DNA from: Geosiphon pyriformis
Taxonomy: Eukaryota > Glomeromycota > Glomeromycetes > Archaeosporales > Geosiphonaceae
Length of the DNA: 64,000 nt
Assembly: GCA_016748015.1 (NCBI GenBank)
Contig: JAAOMT010000028.1
Span: 1-64,000, forward strand
Reading direction: 5' to 3'
In this document: positions 34,211 to 44,498 of the stretch, one piece after another
Layout: the number at the start of each line of letters is the position of its first letter
Position numbering within the stretch: position 1 is the first letter of the stretch
Notes under the pieces: generated by a model
The model's input: only the letters and a program-made list of their open reading frames with translations
Databases searched by the model: none
What the model was told of the DNA's origin: nothing
Translations under genes and position numbers: made by a program

Positions 34211-34898
34211 TAATCTTTTTCTCAAGACTGAGCTCTGTTGAAGTCCAAGTACTGTCTGTGATTTTCAGATAATAATCCAAAATTATTGAAGAAATTTGGT
34301 CTGAAAATTGTTGAAATTTCAGTTTTGTGAGCTTTTCAATATATTGAATCTTCAAAAGTTGTAATATTGGGTTTTGTAAGACATTTTCACAGATGTGAAA
34401 TAGGTCATAAAGTCTAAGAGCAGCTCTTAATTTATAATGACTGTTTGTAGATCCAGCTGTTGTCTTAAATTTGTTATGGAGTTGTTTCCGAATAGCTTTT
34501 TTTGTAAGGTTTGCTGCTGTAAGCTTCCGTTTTTGTTTGTGAAGTGTTTTTCCAATGTAGAAATATCTATATATTGGAATATAGTCGTAATTTTTTTCAT
34601 TAAGACACAGTTGAAGTTTTTGTTGAATAGTAGCATTCAGTGGAATACTAATAGGAGTGAGCATTAAGTTTTCTTTTAAAGCAAGCTTTAGAAGTTCTGA
34701 CAGGTGAATTCCAGAATAACTTCTTGTGTTCTTCTTATATGGATGATATTTTTGTGCATTTGGGGCTAAATTTGTAACTACTTCTGTTTGAGTATAATTA
34801 ATGTGGTTTCTAGTAACAGTAATAGATAATTCGGGTATTGTTTTTAAAGCTAACATTAGTTTTTGGGATAATTGTTGAATGTTTTGAGGAATAGTCAT
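34179..34898 (-). CDS. Gypsy-2 extra 3' ORF (239 aa), intact, unknown
   Basis: An uninterrupted 239-codon frame located between integrase and the 3' LTR; its last ten codons lie inside the LTR. It is distantly similar to the extra ORFs of Gypsy-1 and Gypsy-3: RAALRLYDLF and KFQQFSDQISSIIL align with RAIYRLYMEF and QFEELQTEITQVIL. The protein is basic and helix-rich (KQKRKLTAANLTKKAIRKQL), with no signal peptide or membrane helix. It is the only element gene in the window with no stop or shift. It could be nucleic-acid-binding, an accessory capsid protein or a regulator; nothing proves any of these. Confidence 0.75.
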   Translation of the reverse strand: MTIPQNIQQLSQKLMLALKTIPELSITVTRNHINYTQTEVVTNLAPNAQKYHPYKKNTRSYSGIHLSELLKLALKENLMLTPISIPLNATIQQKLQLCLNEKNYDYIPIYRYFYIGKTLHKQKRKLTAANLTKKAIRKQLHNKFKTTAGSTNSHYKLRAALRLYDLFHICENVLQNPILQLLKIQYIEKLTKLKFQQFSDQISSIILDYYLKITDSTWTSTELSLEKKIMLSDKIRDIV

Positions 34899-35017
34899 TA
34901 TAAGGGATTTGAAAATAAAAGAAAATTATTTTTGGTGTATGGGTTTTTATGTTATTTTTGTTTTGTATTTGTGATATTGTTTCTAAATTATAAGGAGATA
35001 ACTATAATAAATTTAAG

Positions 35018-36430
35018 TTAAGTGTTCAAATTGGGAGGTTGTTCAATAACAACTATTGGTTCTAAATTTTGGAAAATATCTTTGGGATTAATTAAAGGGG
35101 AATGTGTACCAATTTGTGGAATTAATGGTTCAGGATTGTGTCTGGAATTATAGTGTTTCAAACAATCTCCATGTGCAACTTTTGCTAGGATTTTGTCATC
35201 AAGTCTTAGCTTGTATGATCCATTGCCTAGGACTTCATGGATAAAGAATGATCCATCCCATTTATTTTCAAATTTCTTACTCCATTGTTTTTCAGCTTTA
35301 GTTCTGTGTAAGAGAACTTTGTTTCCAATTTTAAATCTATTGGTAACTGGAGGCAATTTGTTGTCATGCCGTTCTTTTTGTTGAGCTTGAGAGTGTTCAA
35401 TATAGGTGGCTGCTATTTGTTGTTTTCTTTCCAACATGCTAAGCAGAGTGTAGGCTCTTCATTGAAGTGTTTCCTGGAAATTGTTTTTATCAATTGGTTG
35501 TGCTGGGTATGTTTCTACTGTGAAACTAATTGGTAATGTTGCTGTCCTTCCATAAGTTAAATCAAATGGTGTGTGTTTTGTGGTATCTTGTTTTAGTGTT
35601 TTGTATATTAGTAACACTGATGGAATAAAGATATCCCATTTTTGCTCAAAATCGGTTGAGACTTTGGCTAATAATTCACACAATGTTCTGTTAAAACATT
35701 CTACAAGTCCATTTGTTTGTGAATGATAGGATGAAGATAATGGTCTTTTGACATTAAATTGTCCACAAATTTCTTGGATTAAATTGTTCACAAAATGTGT
35801 TCCTTGATCAGATAAAAGTTCTATTAGGCATCCATGTCTATAAATGATGTCTTCGTAAATAAAGTTTGCTACTGATTTTGCATCTGCTCATTGAATGGCT
35901 CTGGCTTTAGGCCATTTGGTGAGATAGTCTACAGCTACTGCAATATAATGGTTTCCTTGGTTTGTGATAAAAAGTGTTCCAACTAAATTGATACCAACTT
36001 GGTCAAAAGACTGTCCAACTTTGATTGGGTTTAAAGGTTCTGTAGGGCAAGTTCTTTCTTTTTTTTAACAACTATCACAAGACTTAATGTATTTATGAAT
36101 GTCTTTTTTTATTTGAGGCCAAAAATAATATTCTAGTGTTCTCTGGTTGGTGCTGTTTTTTTCTAGGTGTGCTGATGAAGGGTCTGAGTGCATGTTATAT
36201 AAAATGATTTCTTTTTCATGTTCTTGTATTAATCTGAGCGGACTGTCTGGGTTTCTGAAGTTTTGATAATAAATAATGTTGTTGTGTAAGAAGTATTGTT
36301 TGACTTGTTGTTATAATCAGTGTTTTTCATCTGAAAACCAATCTGTTGGGATTGTTAATGTCTCCAGATATTGTTTAAGATTGTTGTAGTTTTTGGGGTT
36401 CATTGTTTGTTGTTTTGTTGTTAATTCAAA
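35018..36430 (-). pseudogene. Gypsy-2 integrase
   Basis: Minus-strand integrase with the zinc region ending YIKSCDSC (about 36065), the core DQVGINLVGT (first catalytic Asp position reads Asn in INLVG), LLSDQGTHF and NGLVECFNR with the catalytic Glu kept. A C-terminal region with KVLLHRTKAEKQW and VLGNGSYKLRL closes it. Stops at about 36067, 35890 and 35459 (Trp/Gln/Arg-type codons) inactivate it. The frame starts near 36400 with MNPKNYNNLKQYL and differs from the RNase H frame. Confidence 0.88.
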
Positions 36431-37620
36431 TGGGTGTTGTTTTTATGTTTTAATCTTGCTTCATTCTTGAGAGACAATCAACGTTGATGTGGAGTTTTCC
36501 TGGTTTGTGGTGTACAATATATTAGTAGTTGGCTAAAAATCCTGTTCATTGGGTTTGTTTTGCATTCAGTTAGATGTTTTTGTTCTGAAGCCATTTGAGT
36601 CCAATATTATCAGTGATAATATCAAATTTTTTAGGCCTGAGATAAAGGTTAAAGTAGTGTAGGGCCCAAATTATGGCTGCTGTTTCTAGTTCTGTGGCAG
36701 GGTAGTTTTTCTCGGCTGGTTTTAATGTTCTGCTCACATAAGCAATTACTCACTCATTTCCATTGTCGCCTAATTGTGATAAAATGGCACCAAAGGCAGT
36801 GTAAGAAGCATCTGTAGCTAGTCGAAATCGGTTACTGAAATCTGGATAGGCAAAAATTGGAGCTGTTGTTAGTTTTTTTTTGAGAATTTCAAAAGCTTTT
36901 TGGTGTTCTTCTGTCCATTTGTATTCGACATTTTTAGTAGTAAGCTGATTGAGGGGTTTTGCAATTTCTGAGAATCCTTTGATAAATTTTTGGTAATAAG
37001 AAGCTAATCCAATAAATTTTCTCAATTCTGTGGTATTTCATGGAGTCTTGAAGTTCTTGACAGTGCTGATTTTTCTGGGGTCTGGTTTAATTCCATCTTT
37101 GCTTACAATGTGGCCAAGAAAGACCAGACTTGTTTTTCCGAAGTAGCATTTTTTGATGTTTAGTTTCAATCTTGCTTTCCATAATTGTTGAAAAACTTCG
37201 CACAAGTGTTTTAAGTGTAATTCAAAAGATGGTGAATAGACATTAGTATTATTGAGATAGACAACTACTGATTTCCAAAGGAGGCCTTTGTAAACAATGT
37301 CCATGAGTTTTTGGAATGTTGCTGGTGTATTGCATAATCCAAAAGACATTATGTTGAACTTGTAGTTTCCTTTTTGTGTGGTGAATGCTGTTTTGGAGTG
37401 ATCTTTGGGATCCATGGCAACTTGCCAGTATCCGCTTTCTAAATCTAATGTTGAAAAGTATTTGGATTTTCCAAGAACATCTAACATGTCATCGATTCGG
37501 TGAAGAGGGTAGGCATTTCCAATGGTGACATTGTTGAGTTGTCGATAATCAACACAAAATCATATTTTTCTATTTTTCTTCTTAACTAGGACTACAAGTA
37601 AGGTCCATGGACTCATTGAT
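36431..37620 (-). pseudogene. Gypsy-2 reverse transcriptase-RNase H
   Basis: RT with FCVDYRQLN, LDLESGYWQVAMD, MSFGLCNTPATFQ and the catalytic loop VVYLNNTNVYS (37248-37253 for NN), where both Asp positions read Asn. RNase H begins LATDASYTAFGAILSQ. A TGA at about 37028 and two near 37650 interrupt the frame, otherwise open from 37487 to 36750. The protein differs from Gypsy-1 and Gypsy-3 at many residues, marking a separate subfamily. Confidence 0.9.
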
Positions 37621-38906
37621 GATTGAATAAGCCCATTGTTAAGCATCCATTATACTTCTTCTCAGATAAATTGGTGACTTTCTGGAGCAACTCAGTAGGC
37701 TTGTTGTTGTCTTGGTTTGGCATCTCCTGTATAGATTTGGTGTTGAACCAAATCAGTTCTTCCTAAGTCATTGTTGTTTTCAGCAAAGATATCGGCAAAT
37801 TCTGCAATTAGCTCTTTAAACTGGCTCTTCTGTTGTGGTTCAAGTTGTTTTATGTTGATTCGAGATAGTTTTTCTATAACAACATGGTAGTTTTTAGAGC
37901 TGGGCTTTGGGTTGATTTTTGGTAGTAAATGTCCAATAATTTCAGAGAAATTGGGGACTGTTTGGAGTAATTCTTGTTGAAAGATATTACTGTGAATAAC
38001 TCCAATTTCTAAGTTATTTAATAAAACTACAGAAAAATTGTTGGAATTGTAAAAAGTAACTTGGATTTTCTTTGTTCCTTCTGGAATATAAATGTTTGGG
38101 ATTGAGATATTATGTTCTAAGCAGACTTGTTTATTGGATTCAAAAATTTGTTGTGTGATTGTTGACTTTGGGCAGGTGTAGATTTCCAGATGTTCACTAA
38201 AGAGTAAAATAGTAATTGGTTGTGCAAGTCGTAGAATCTGGTGAGATTCATTTTGTTCATTAAGAGTTATGTTTACTGGAACTGTGAATCATCCAGTTGA
38301 ACCAAAACCTTGGGTTCCTCTTTCACTTTTTCCCAATAGTTCTCTTTGATTGACTAATTGTAAACCCAAAATGTTAATTAAGGGTAAATAAATAGCTTGG
38401 ACAATTTTTTTGGCATGTTCAATTTTAAATGGCTTGTCAGTTTCATTTTGGAGTATTATTGTTATGTCACCAGTATATCCTGCATCAATTATTCCTCCTC
38501 TAACATTGATTCCTTTGCTTGCCAGAGAGAACTGGAAGGCAATTTGAATTATTGCTTCTGGTGAGATTTTGAGAGCAATTTTGAGGTTAATTTTTGTGAG
38601 AGATTTGGGTTTAAAAATAAGAATATCCTTGTCTGGATATCTTAGGTCATATCCAGCATCAATTTCATGTACTTTTTCGGGTTTTATTCCTTGTCCATTG
38701 TTGTTGAAGTATTTGAGTTGTAAGGCAGGCTGATTTTCAATGAGATAGATGAGTGTTGTTTCAATTTCTTCTATTGCTTCAGGTTTTCCAAATTCAATTT
38801 CATATTCGTCATTTTTGCTGAGTAATGGAATGCTAAGGGCATAGCATTCAGGACACCATTGTTTGTTGCATGGCATTATACACTCCTCACATAATTTAAT
38901 GTTCAT
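37621..38906 (-). pseudogene. Gypsy-2 dUTPase domain and linker to RT
   Basis: The dUTPase (38289-38720) keeps all five motifs in recognisable form: DAGYDLRYP (1), AFQFSLASKGI (2, diverged), GIIDAGYTGDI (3, canonical), KKIVQAIYLPL (4) and RGTQGFGSTG (5). The catalytic Asp of motif 3 and its following Tyr are present. A Cys cluster LCEECIMPCNKQWCPEC precedes it at 38830-38895. A TGA follows motif 5 at 38287. The linker to RT (37621-38280) has IYNNTGN-like spacing but several stops. Confidence 0.88.
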
Positions 38907-40200
38907 TTGCTCTAATCATTGAATTTGAGCTTCTTGAATTGAGTAGGTGTGACTTGCAATTTGGTGGTATACTTTGACTTCATCTTCATAATCGAATCCA
39001 GTTAATTCCAATGTATATTCAATATATTTGGCTTCCTTCATTTGAAGGACATCTTCTTTGGTTTCTCCATTAATTAAAACCATGGCAAGTTTGTAGATCA
39101 TTTCGGCATCATGGGAGTAGTAATAAAGTTTGCTAAGAGTGCTGTTATATGCGGCATTGAAAGGTGTTCCACATTTTACTTTTTCTGCAATAGAAAAAGC
39201 ATATTGGCAAGTTTGATCACAGACTCCTCCTCTAAATGCAACATCAATCCAGTCACATTCATCAGGAAGCTGCTTTCCACAAGTAAGACAGGGTGTTCTA
39301 TCCCATTTTCTGCTTCTTTTGATCAAGTGGTCTCATTGTTCTTGATGGCAGGCCTTGTAGTAGTAGCAGGTATGACTTTCATATTCTTCTTTAGGTGAAA
39401 TACAAGCTTTCATTGACAATAGTTTCTTGTGGCAGTCCTTACATTTAAGGAGAATGTAGGGGTGTTGTTTCCTTGGTTCAGGCTTTGAGTAAGGGATATT
39501 CCATTCAGGAGTTTCAGGTTCAGAATGTGAAGTAAAATGTTTTTGTTCAGTTTCCTCAGCCCAATTGGACATTAATCCAAGAGCCATGAATGTTTTGATT
39601 ATTGGTTTTTCTTCTTCTGGTTCGAATTCAAAAGCTGGGGCTTTTTCGGAGTGTTTGTTGAATGTATCACAAATGGCAGGTACTCGGGCGTGTTGTTTTT
39701 GGTAGGGAATTGTTAACTCTTGTGTCTCCCAATTCAGATTAGCATTGGCTTTTTGGAGCCAATTGTTTTTGACAAGAGCTTGGTATTGGGGAGCATCCAT
39801 GACCAGAACTTTGACTGGAATGGTAATTCCATCAATTGTGAATGAGAAGTTGTCAATCTCTCTTACTGGAGTCTTTTTCATGCCATCAGTAGTGACAATG
39901 ATTGTCTGAGCTGGTTGGTCAACATTTCTCTTTAGCTGCTGCATCAATTGATATGTAATGATGCTTCCAGCAGATCCACTGTCTAGGATCAAGTGAATTG
40001 GCTTTCCTTCTACTTTAGCTTCTGTGTACATTGCAGTAATGGCTTTTTGCTCATTAGCCGCTGCATTGCTAAGCAAAAATGGTAATTCATTTGCTTCAAA
40101 TTTGAAAGGAAATATATCTGAAAGATTGGCTTTTTCAGCAATTCTGGCTGGTGGGATTGTGGTAGAAATATAGGAAGGGTTTTGTTGTTGTGTTGCAGCT
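38907..40200 (-). pseudogene. Gypsy-2 protease and Cys-rich module
   Basis: Best-preserved copy of this region. The retropepsin motif LILDSGSAGSIITYQL (DSG at 39975-39983) is canonical, and VLVMDAPQYQALVKNNWL follows. The Cys-rich module (38910-39470) reads CKDCHKKLLSMKAC, CYYYKACHQEQ, PCLTCGKQLPDE and GGVCDQTCQYAFSI, a series of CxxC and CxxxC pairs suggesting two zinc sites. After it a helical region rich in Tyr and Glu leads to the dUTPase. One TGA at about 39331 replaces a Trp. Confidence 0.85.
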
Positions 40201-42030
40201 CTACTTTCTGAGAATGCAGTATGGTGAAAATCCTGTTCTTTAGGTATTATAAGATAGCTAGGTTGAGTATGATAATGGGTGGATCTTGGCTGAACTGGAT
40301 TTCAGAGAATCAATTGGTTGTTCGAATTGATTCTATTGTTGTTTACTTGGTATTGGTTTTGTGATGTAAATTGATTTTGCGGAATCAATCTTTGAGCAGG
40401 TATTTGATAATGTTGTGTGAGTGGTTGTTGGTATTGCTGTTGAATTGGCTGTGGAGCGGGCTGATAATAGTTATTTTGGTATTGGGATCTTGGTAGATAG
40501 TAAGCTGGTAGTGGTAGTTAATAATAAGATTGCTGTGGTAGAGGGTAACGTTAATTACTCTTATTTTGTTGGTCTCATTGTAGCTTTCTGCAATCTTTTT
40601 TCCAGTGGCCAGGAATTTTACAGTAATGGCAAATCTGAGACTGGTTATTAGAAGATGATATAAAGTTGTTTTGATTCTGTTTTTGGGGTGGTTGATATCT
40701 TTGGGGTTGCTGTTGTTGTTGGTTAGTGAAATAGTTTTTGACTTTCTTTGCAAGTTGGTCAATTTTTTCTTCAGCTGCTGAGCTGGTTTCTCCAATGGTT
40801 AAGTTCACAAGTTTTGTACAATTGACTTCTTCTATGGCCATTTCATATCTTTTTGCATGCTGAATAGCAGAGTTTAAATCTTCTGGCACATGTGAACGAA
40901 CCTTTTTAATCAGTTTATCTTTTAAGCCAGTGATAAATTAATCCAAGATTTGAGCATCAGAATAATAATCAGTAGTTTCAAGTTGGCGAATTTGTTTGAG
41001 AAGTTTGTTAAATTTCTCAATATAAGTCATGACAGATTCAGAGGGTTCTTGTTTGATATTGTGAAAACAATTCTAAGAAGGCAGTTTTGAAAGCTGTCCA
41101 GTCATTAAAAGGAGTGATCAAGTTTTCAAACCATTTGCCTGCGGTTCCTTTAAGAAAGTAGGGAATTGTTCTTAACATTCAGGCAGCATTCCATCCATTT
41201 GCATCTCCAGCTTTAGTAACTTGGTTGAGCCATTCTTGAGGACTGGTCTTAATGTTTTCTTCATTGAATTCAGGGATTTTTGCAATGTATGCTGTCATTT
41301 CATCTTCTTCATTTTTACTGTCTATTTATTCTTTTTCAGATATTTCAGAGTCATTTTCTTCGTTCACTGCTGTCTCAGAGTGTTCACTTTGATTTTTAGC
41401 TAGAAAGTCAAGGAGATTAGAACTAGTTTGAAGAAGTTTTTGTTGTCTGATGGGACTTCTGGATAATGTAAAATCTTCTAGTCTTGTAAATCGATTTAAG
41501 GGTGAATTAGGTGTTTGTGCTTGTGCAAGTGAAGCTGGAAAAGATGTGATAGTAAGTGGAAGTTTTGAACTAGTTCCTTGTTCAGGTGTTTGTAAGTGTT
41601 TGGCAGTTGTTTTTGGTAGTATTGGAGTATTTGGGGTGGTTTTTGAGTATTGCTTCAATTTTTGTTTGCCTTTGTTGCTTGTTTCTGTCTCTGATTCAAA
41701 ATTAAAAGAGTATTTAGACTGTACTGGGTATTTTTCTTCACAATATTCAATAATGTTAAAATTAAGTTCTTGAAAGTAGGTAGCAAGTGTTTTACTGTTC
41801 AGGTTTTCTGTTTTCAATTGTGAATAGTGCACTAAATTATTGTAGAGGTTGCTTCTAACTTCTGAAATGTTTTAGTTTCCAAAAAGATAATTGTTGATGT
41901 GGTTTTCAATGTATTGGTATACTGATTTTTTGACAACTTCAATTCCGTCTGGAATGTTGAATCTTTGCTTGTAGTGTGTGTAAATTGACTGGTAATACTC
42001 TAAAGTTACTGTGTTTGGTGTGGTCGCCAC
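40201..42030 (-). pseudogene. Gypsy-2 gag
   Basis: The gag frame begins at GTG 42030 (AAA-GTG-GC); no in-frame ATG precedes the conserved part. It runs through a Ser/Thr/Pro-rich region (41326-41832), then the capsid-like core with WLNQVTKAGDANGWNA and GKWFENLI. A frameshift near 41065 is followed by SVMTYIEKFNKLLKQI and the intact zinc knuckle CHYCKIPGHWKKDC (about 40590-40635). A Gln/Pro/Tyr-rich tail joins the protease. Confidence 0.85.
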
Positions 42031-42075
42031 TTTGAATTTGTTGTTGCTGTGTTATTTCTGTGGGAGAGCACCAAA

Positions 42076-43056
42076 TGTTACTGAAGGTTTTTGGTCTCTT
42101 CTTAGCTTTTGTATGTTTGTTGTAATGTTGTTAATTCACGATTATAGGAAGTGTTTAAACCTCCGATAACTGAATTTATTTTCAAATTATCTCCTATAAT
42201 TTGAACTACTGGACTTATAAGTGGAATGGCCAATTCTGTACCAGTTACTTTGTATAGTTACATTGTAGTAAACGTCAACTCTTTCCCAGAAATTGCTCAT
42301 CTGAAAGCTCACTAAAAATGTGTAGTTACTTTGCTGTGAAAGTCAACTCTTCTACAGGAATCTTGTCTGTAGACTACCCTAATGATTGTAATAAGAAAAG
42401 AAAAGAAAAATAAAAAAAATGTAAAAGAAATAGGATTTTATCAAGGAAAACGTTTTCTATTCAGGCCTGGAGTCACTAACAATTTACTGAAATTGGTAGC
42501 CAATCAATTTCAAAACGTTAGTTGGGTTTTGAAGATTTTTCAAGTGCAATAATTTCAAGAATTTGGTTTTTCAAATTATTTAATATTTATTTCTTTTTGT
42601 GTGTGTAGAAATGGTTCTAAGTGATAAATCCAAAGTAAGATACATTTTCTCGAAGAGAAAAGCTCTTCTTTTATACAACTTGTCATAACACTATTCTATG
42701 TACTTGAACTTTGCTCTTTTCTACAATTTTGCTGAACTAAAGATACATTTCGGTGAACTACAAGTTATTTCTGTGAACTATTAGATGTTTCAGTAAACTA
42801 TCAATTATTTTGGCAAATTTTTACAAATTTCGGCGAACTTTTAATTGTTACATATTTCGGGGTATTGCATGATTGATCATCGCACTTAGGTTATATTTAT
42901 GTTATGTAAAAATTGAGTTATTAGTTAAATGATAATTTCAGATATTTTGCTAATGTAATAAGTGATGATTTAAAATGATAATATATGCTAATTAATGATA
43001 AAGATTTATAAGGGTAATTTCATGCTAAACAATATCTCTAATTTTGTCTGGTAACA
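42076..43056 (-). repeat. Gypsy-2 5' LTR (right copy)
   Basis: 981 bp. In element orientation it starts TGTTACCAG at 43056 and ends CAGTAACA at 42076, followed by TTTGGTGCTC, the primer-binding site (42073 leftward). Confidence 0.93.
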
Positions 43057-43546
43057 GCATCAGCTGGTGTTGGCCCTTTGGATGTTTGTGGTTCTGATAA
43101 TTTTGTGTCTATCTGTAATCGCCTTTCTCAGGTTGGCACTAATAGCTTGTCTGTATACACGGATGATTCATTGAAGAATTTGGGCATGGTTGGTTATAGG
43201 GCCAAAGCTGCTGTCTTTTTTGAGAACATTAATTTAGATTTGGGTGTCAGTGTTCATGGCTTATTGTCATCCACTTTGATGGAGCTACAGGCTATAGCAT
43301 TGGCTTTGAAGTGCATGCCTGCAGTTCATTCTGTTTATCTGTTTTCGGATAGTCAGACAGCTTTAGATGCTTGCAGGTCAGAGTCTGACCTAGTGTGTCC
43401 TGATTTTCACAATCGGTGTTGAGTCAAGTGTCAACATATTAGAAATGTTATTCACAGCAAGAATTTGAGAGTTAAATGGCATAAGATTAAGGGCCACTCT
43501 GGTATTTTAGGGAATGATTGTGCCAATAGCATTACTAACACTGCAT
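43057..43546 (+). pseudogene. LINE-B ORF2, third part: RNase H
   Basis: Begins with the second GCAT target copy and continues the LINE at VGPLDVCGSDNF. The RNase H shows YTDDSLKNLG (LINE-A has YTDGS), MELQAIALALK and LFSDSQTALD. A TGA at about 43421 precedes KWHKIKGHSGILGNDCAN, the His-containing last RNase H motif. It ends at the Gypsy-3 insertion. Confidence 0.88.
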
Positions 43547-44436
43547 TGTTACTCATAGAAATATAAAAAATATATTAGCATAATTATTAGCCAATCAGAA
43601 GGAAGCGTAGTAAATGTGAAATTCCAGAATTCCTCTCAAAAATTGCAGAATTCCAGGAATTTCAGAATTTCCAACAAGGAATTGCAGAATTGCAGAATTC
43701 TAGGATTCCTCTCAAAGGAATCGCAGGATTCCAGGAATTTTAGGATTCCTGTTGTGAAGAATCAAAGAATTAAGGAATCTCAATTATGTATATATAGCAG
43801 TAGTGTTAGAAACAGAAAAGACAGAATCGATACCACAGAATCCTTAACCTAGAAACACAATCATCAAATAAATAATTATTTCATATCTCAAATCCACTTC
43901 CCACTATCAACTCTTTATGTTAATAGTAATTGATACTTAACCATGCTGGAACAATAGCTCTTGATCACAGCTATTGATGGGATACTAATCTGCAAATTGC
44001 CTTGGCTTATTTCTTTGCTTTCTTTATTTTTCTTTTATTTCTTTTTTCTTTATTTTATTTTGATTTGTTGTTATATATACTAATTGATAAAAGATTAAGC
44101 ACTGAGTTATTGATGTCAAGGATAGCCTGGTAAAAGACCCAGAAATACAGGTAGAATTTTATATATTATCGGATAGCTTACCAGAAGGGCATGACTGCCA
44201 GAATAAATCTGGCCACCAAGCTAAGAAAAAAATTAGACATAATTGCGACTCCAGGAAAACTACTACCATCACCACTGAATCTCTGTCTATTATACAAAGA
44301 ACTCCACAACAAAACCTTCAGATCAACCAAAACTTCAGATACAGCATCTTCAGAACAGCCTCAATGGAAGTAGCTTTTGAGCACCAAGTTATGGGTTTGT
44401 TATTTAATTCAACAGTAAAAATAATCACCTGTAACA
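43547..44436 (+). repeat. Gypsy-3 5' LTR
   Basis: Starts TGTTAC, ends GTAACA. The GGAATTCC-like array lies at about 43618-43770, and a TATATATA box follows at about 43790. The primer-binding site TGGTGCTTTC starts at 44439. Confidence 0.93.
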
Positions 44437-44498
44437 TTTGGTGCTTTCTGTGAAGTATAATCCTACAGAGAACCAGCACCGACAATACCAAACCAAAA

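Larger units (their letters stand above)
33231..43056 (-). mobile_element. Gypsy-2, Ty3/Gypsy LTR retrotransposon with dUTPase, opposite orientation
   Basis: Complete 9.8-kb element on the minus strand. The LTRs (980 and 981 bp) are flanked by the 4-bp duplication GCAT (33227-33230 and 43057-43060). It belongs to a different LTR family from Gypsy-1 and Gypsy-3 but has the same gene order, TGTTAC terminus and TTTGGTGCT primer-binding start. The LTR pair is very similar by eye. Gag starts in one frame and shifts near 41065; protease through RNase H share one frame; integrase is in a third. Confidence 0.95.

Noticed and set aside
34179-34898. Extra 3' ORF as an envelope gene
   Set aside because: No signal peptide, membrane anchor, Cys pattern or cleavage site can be seen in any of the three copies.
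43616-43852. ORF of 78 codons (Ser/Asn/Arg-rich), also at 52917-53153
   Set aside because: Both lie in the Gypsy-3 LTRs and merely translate the GGAATTCC-like array; no coding support.
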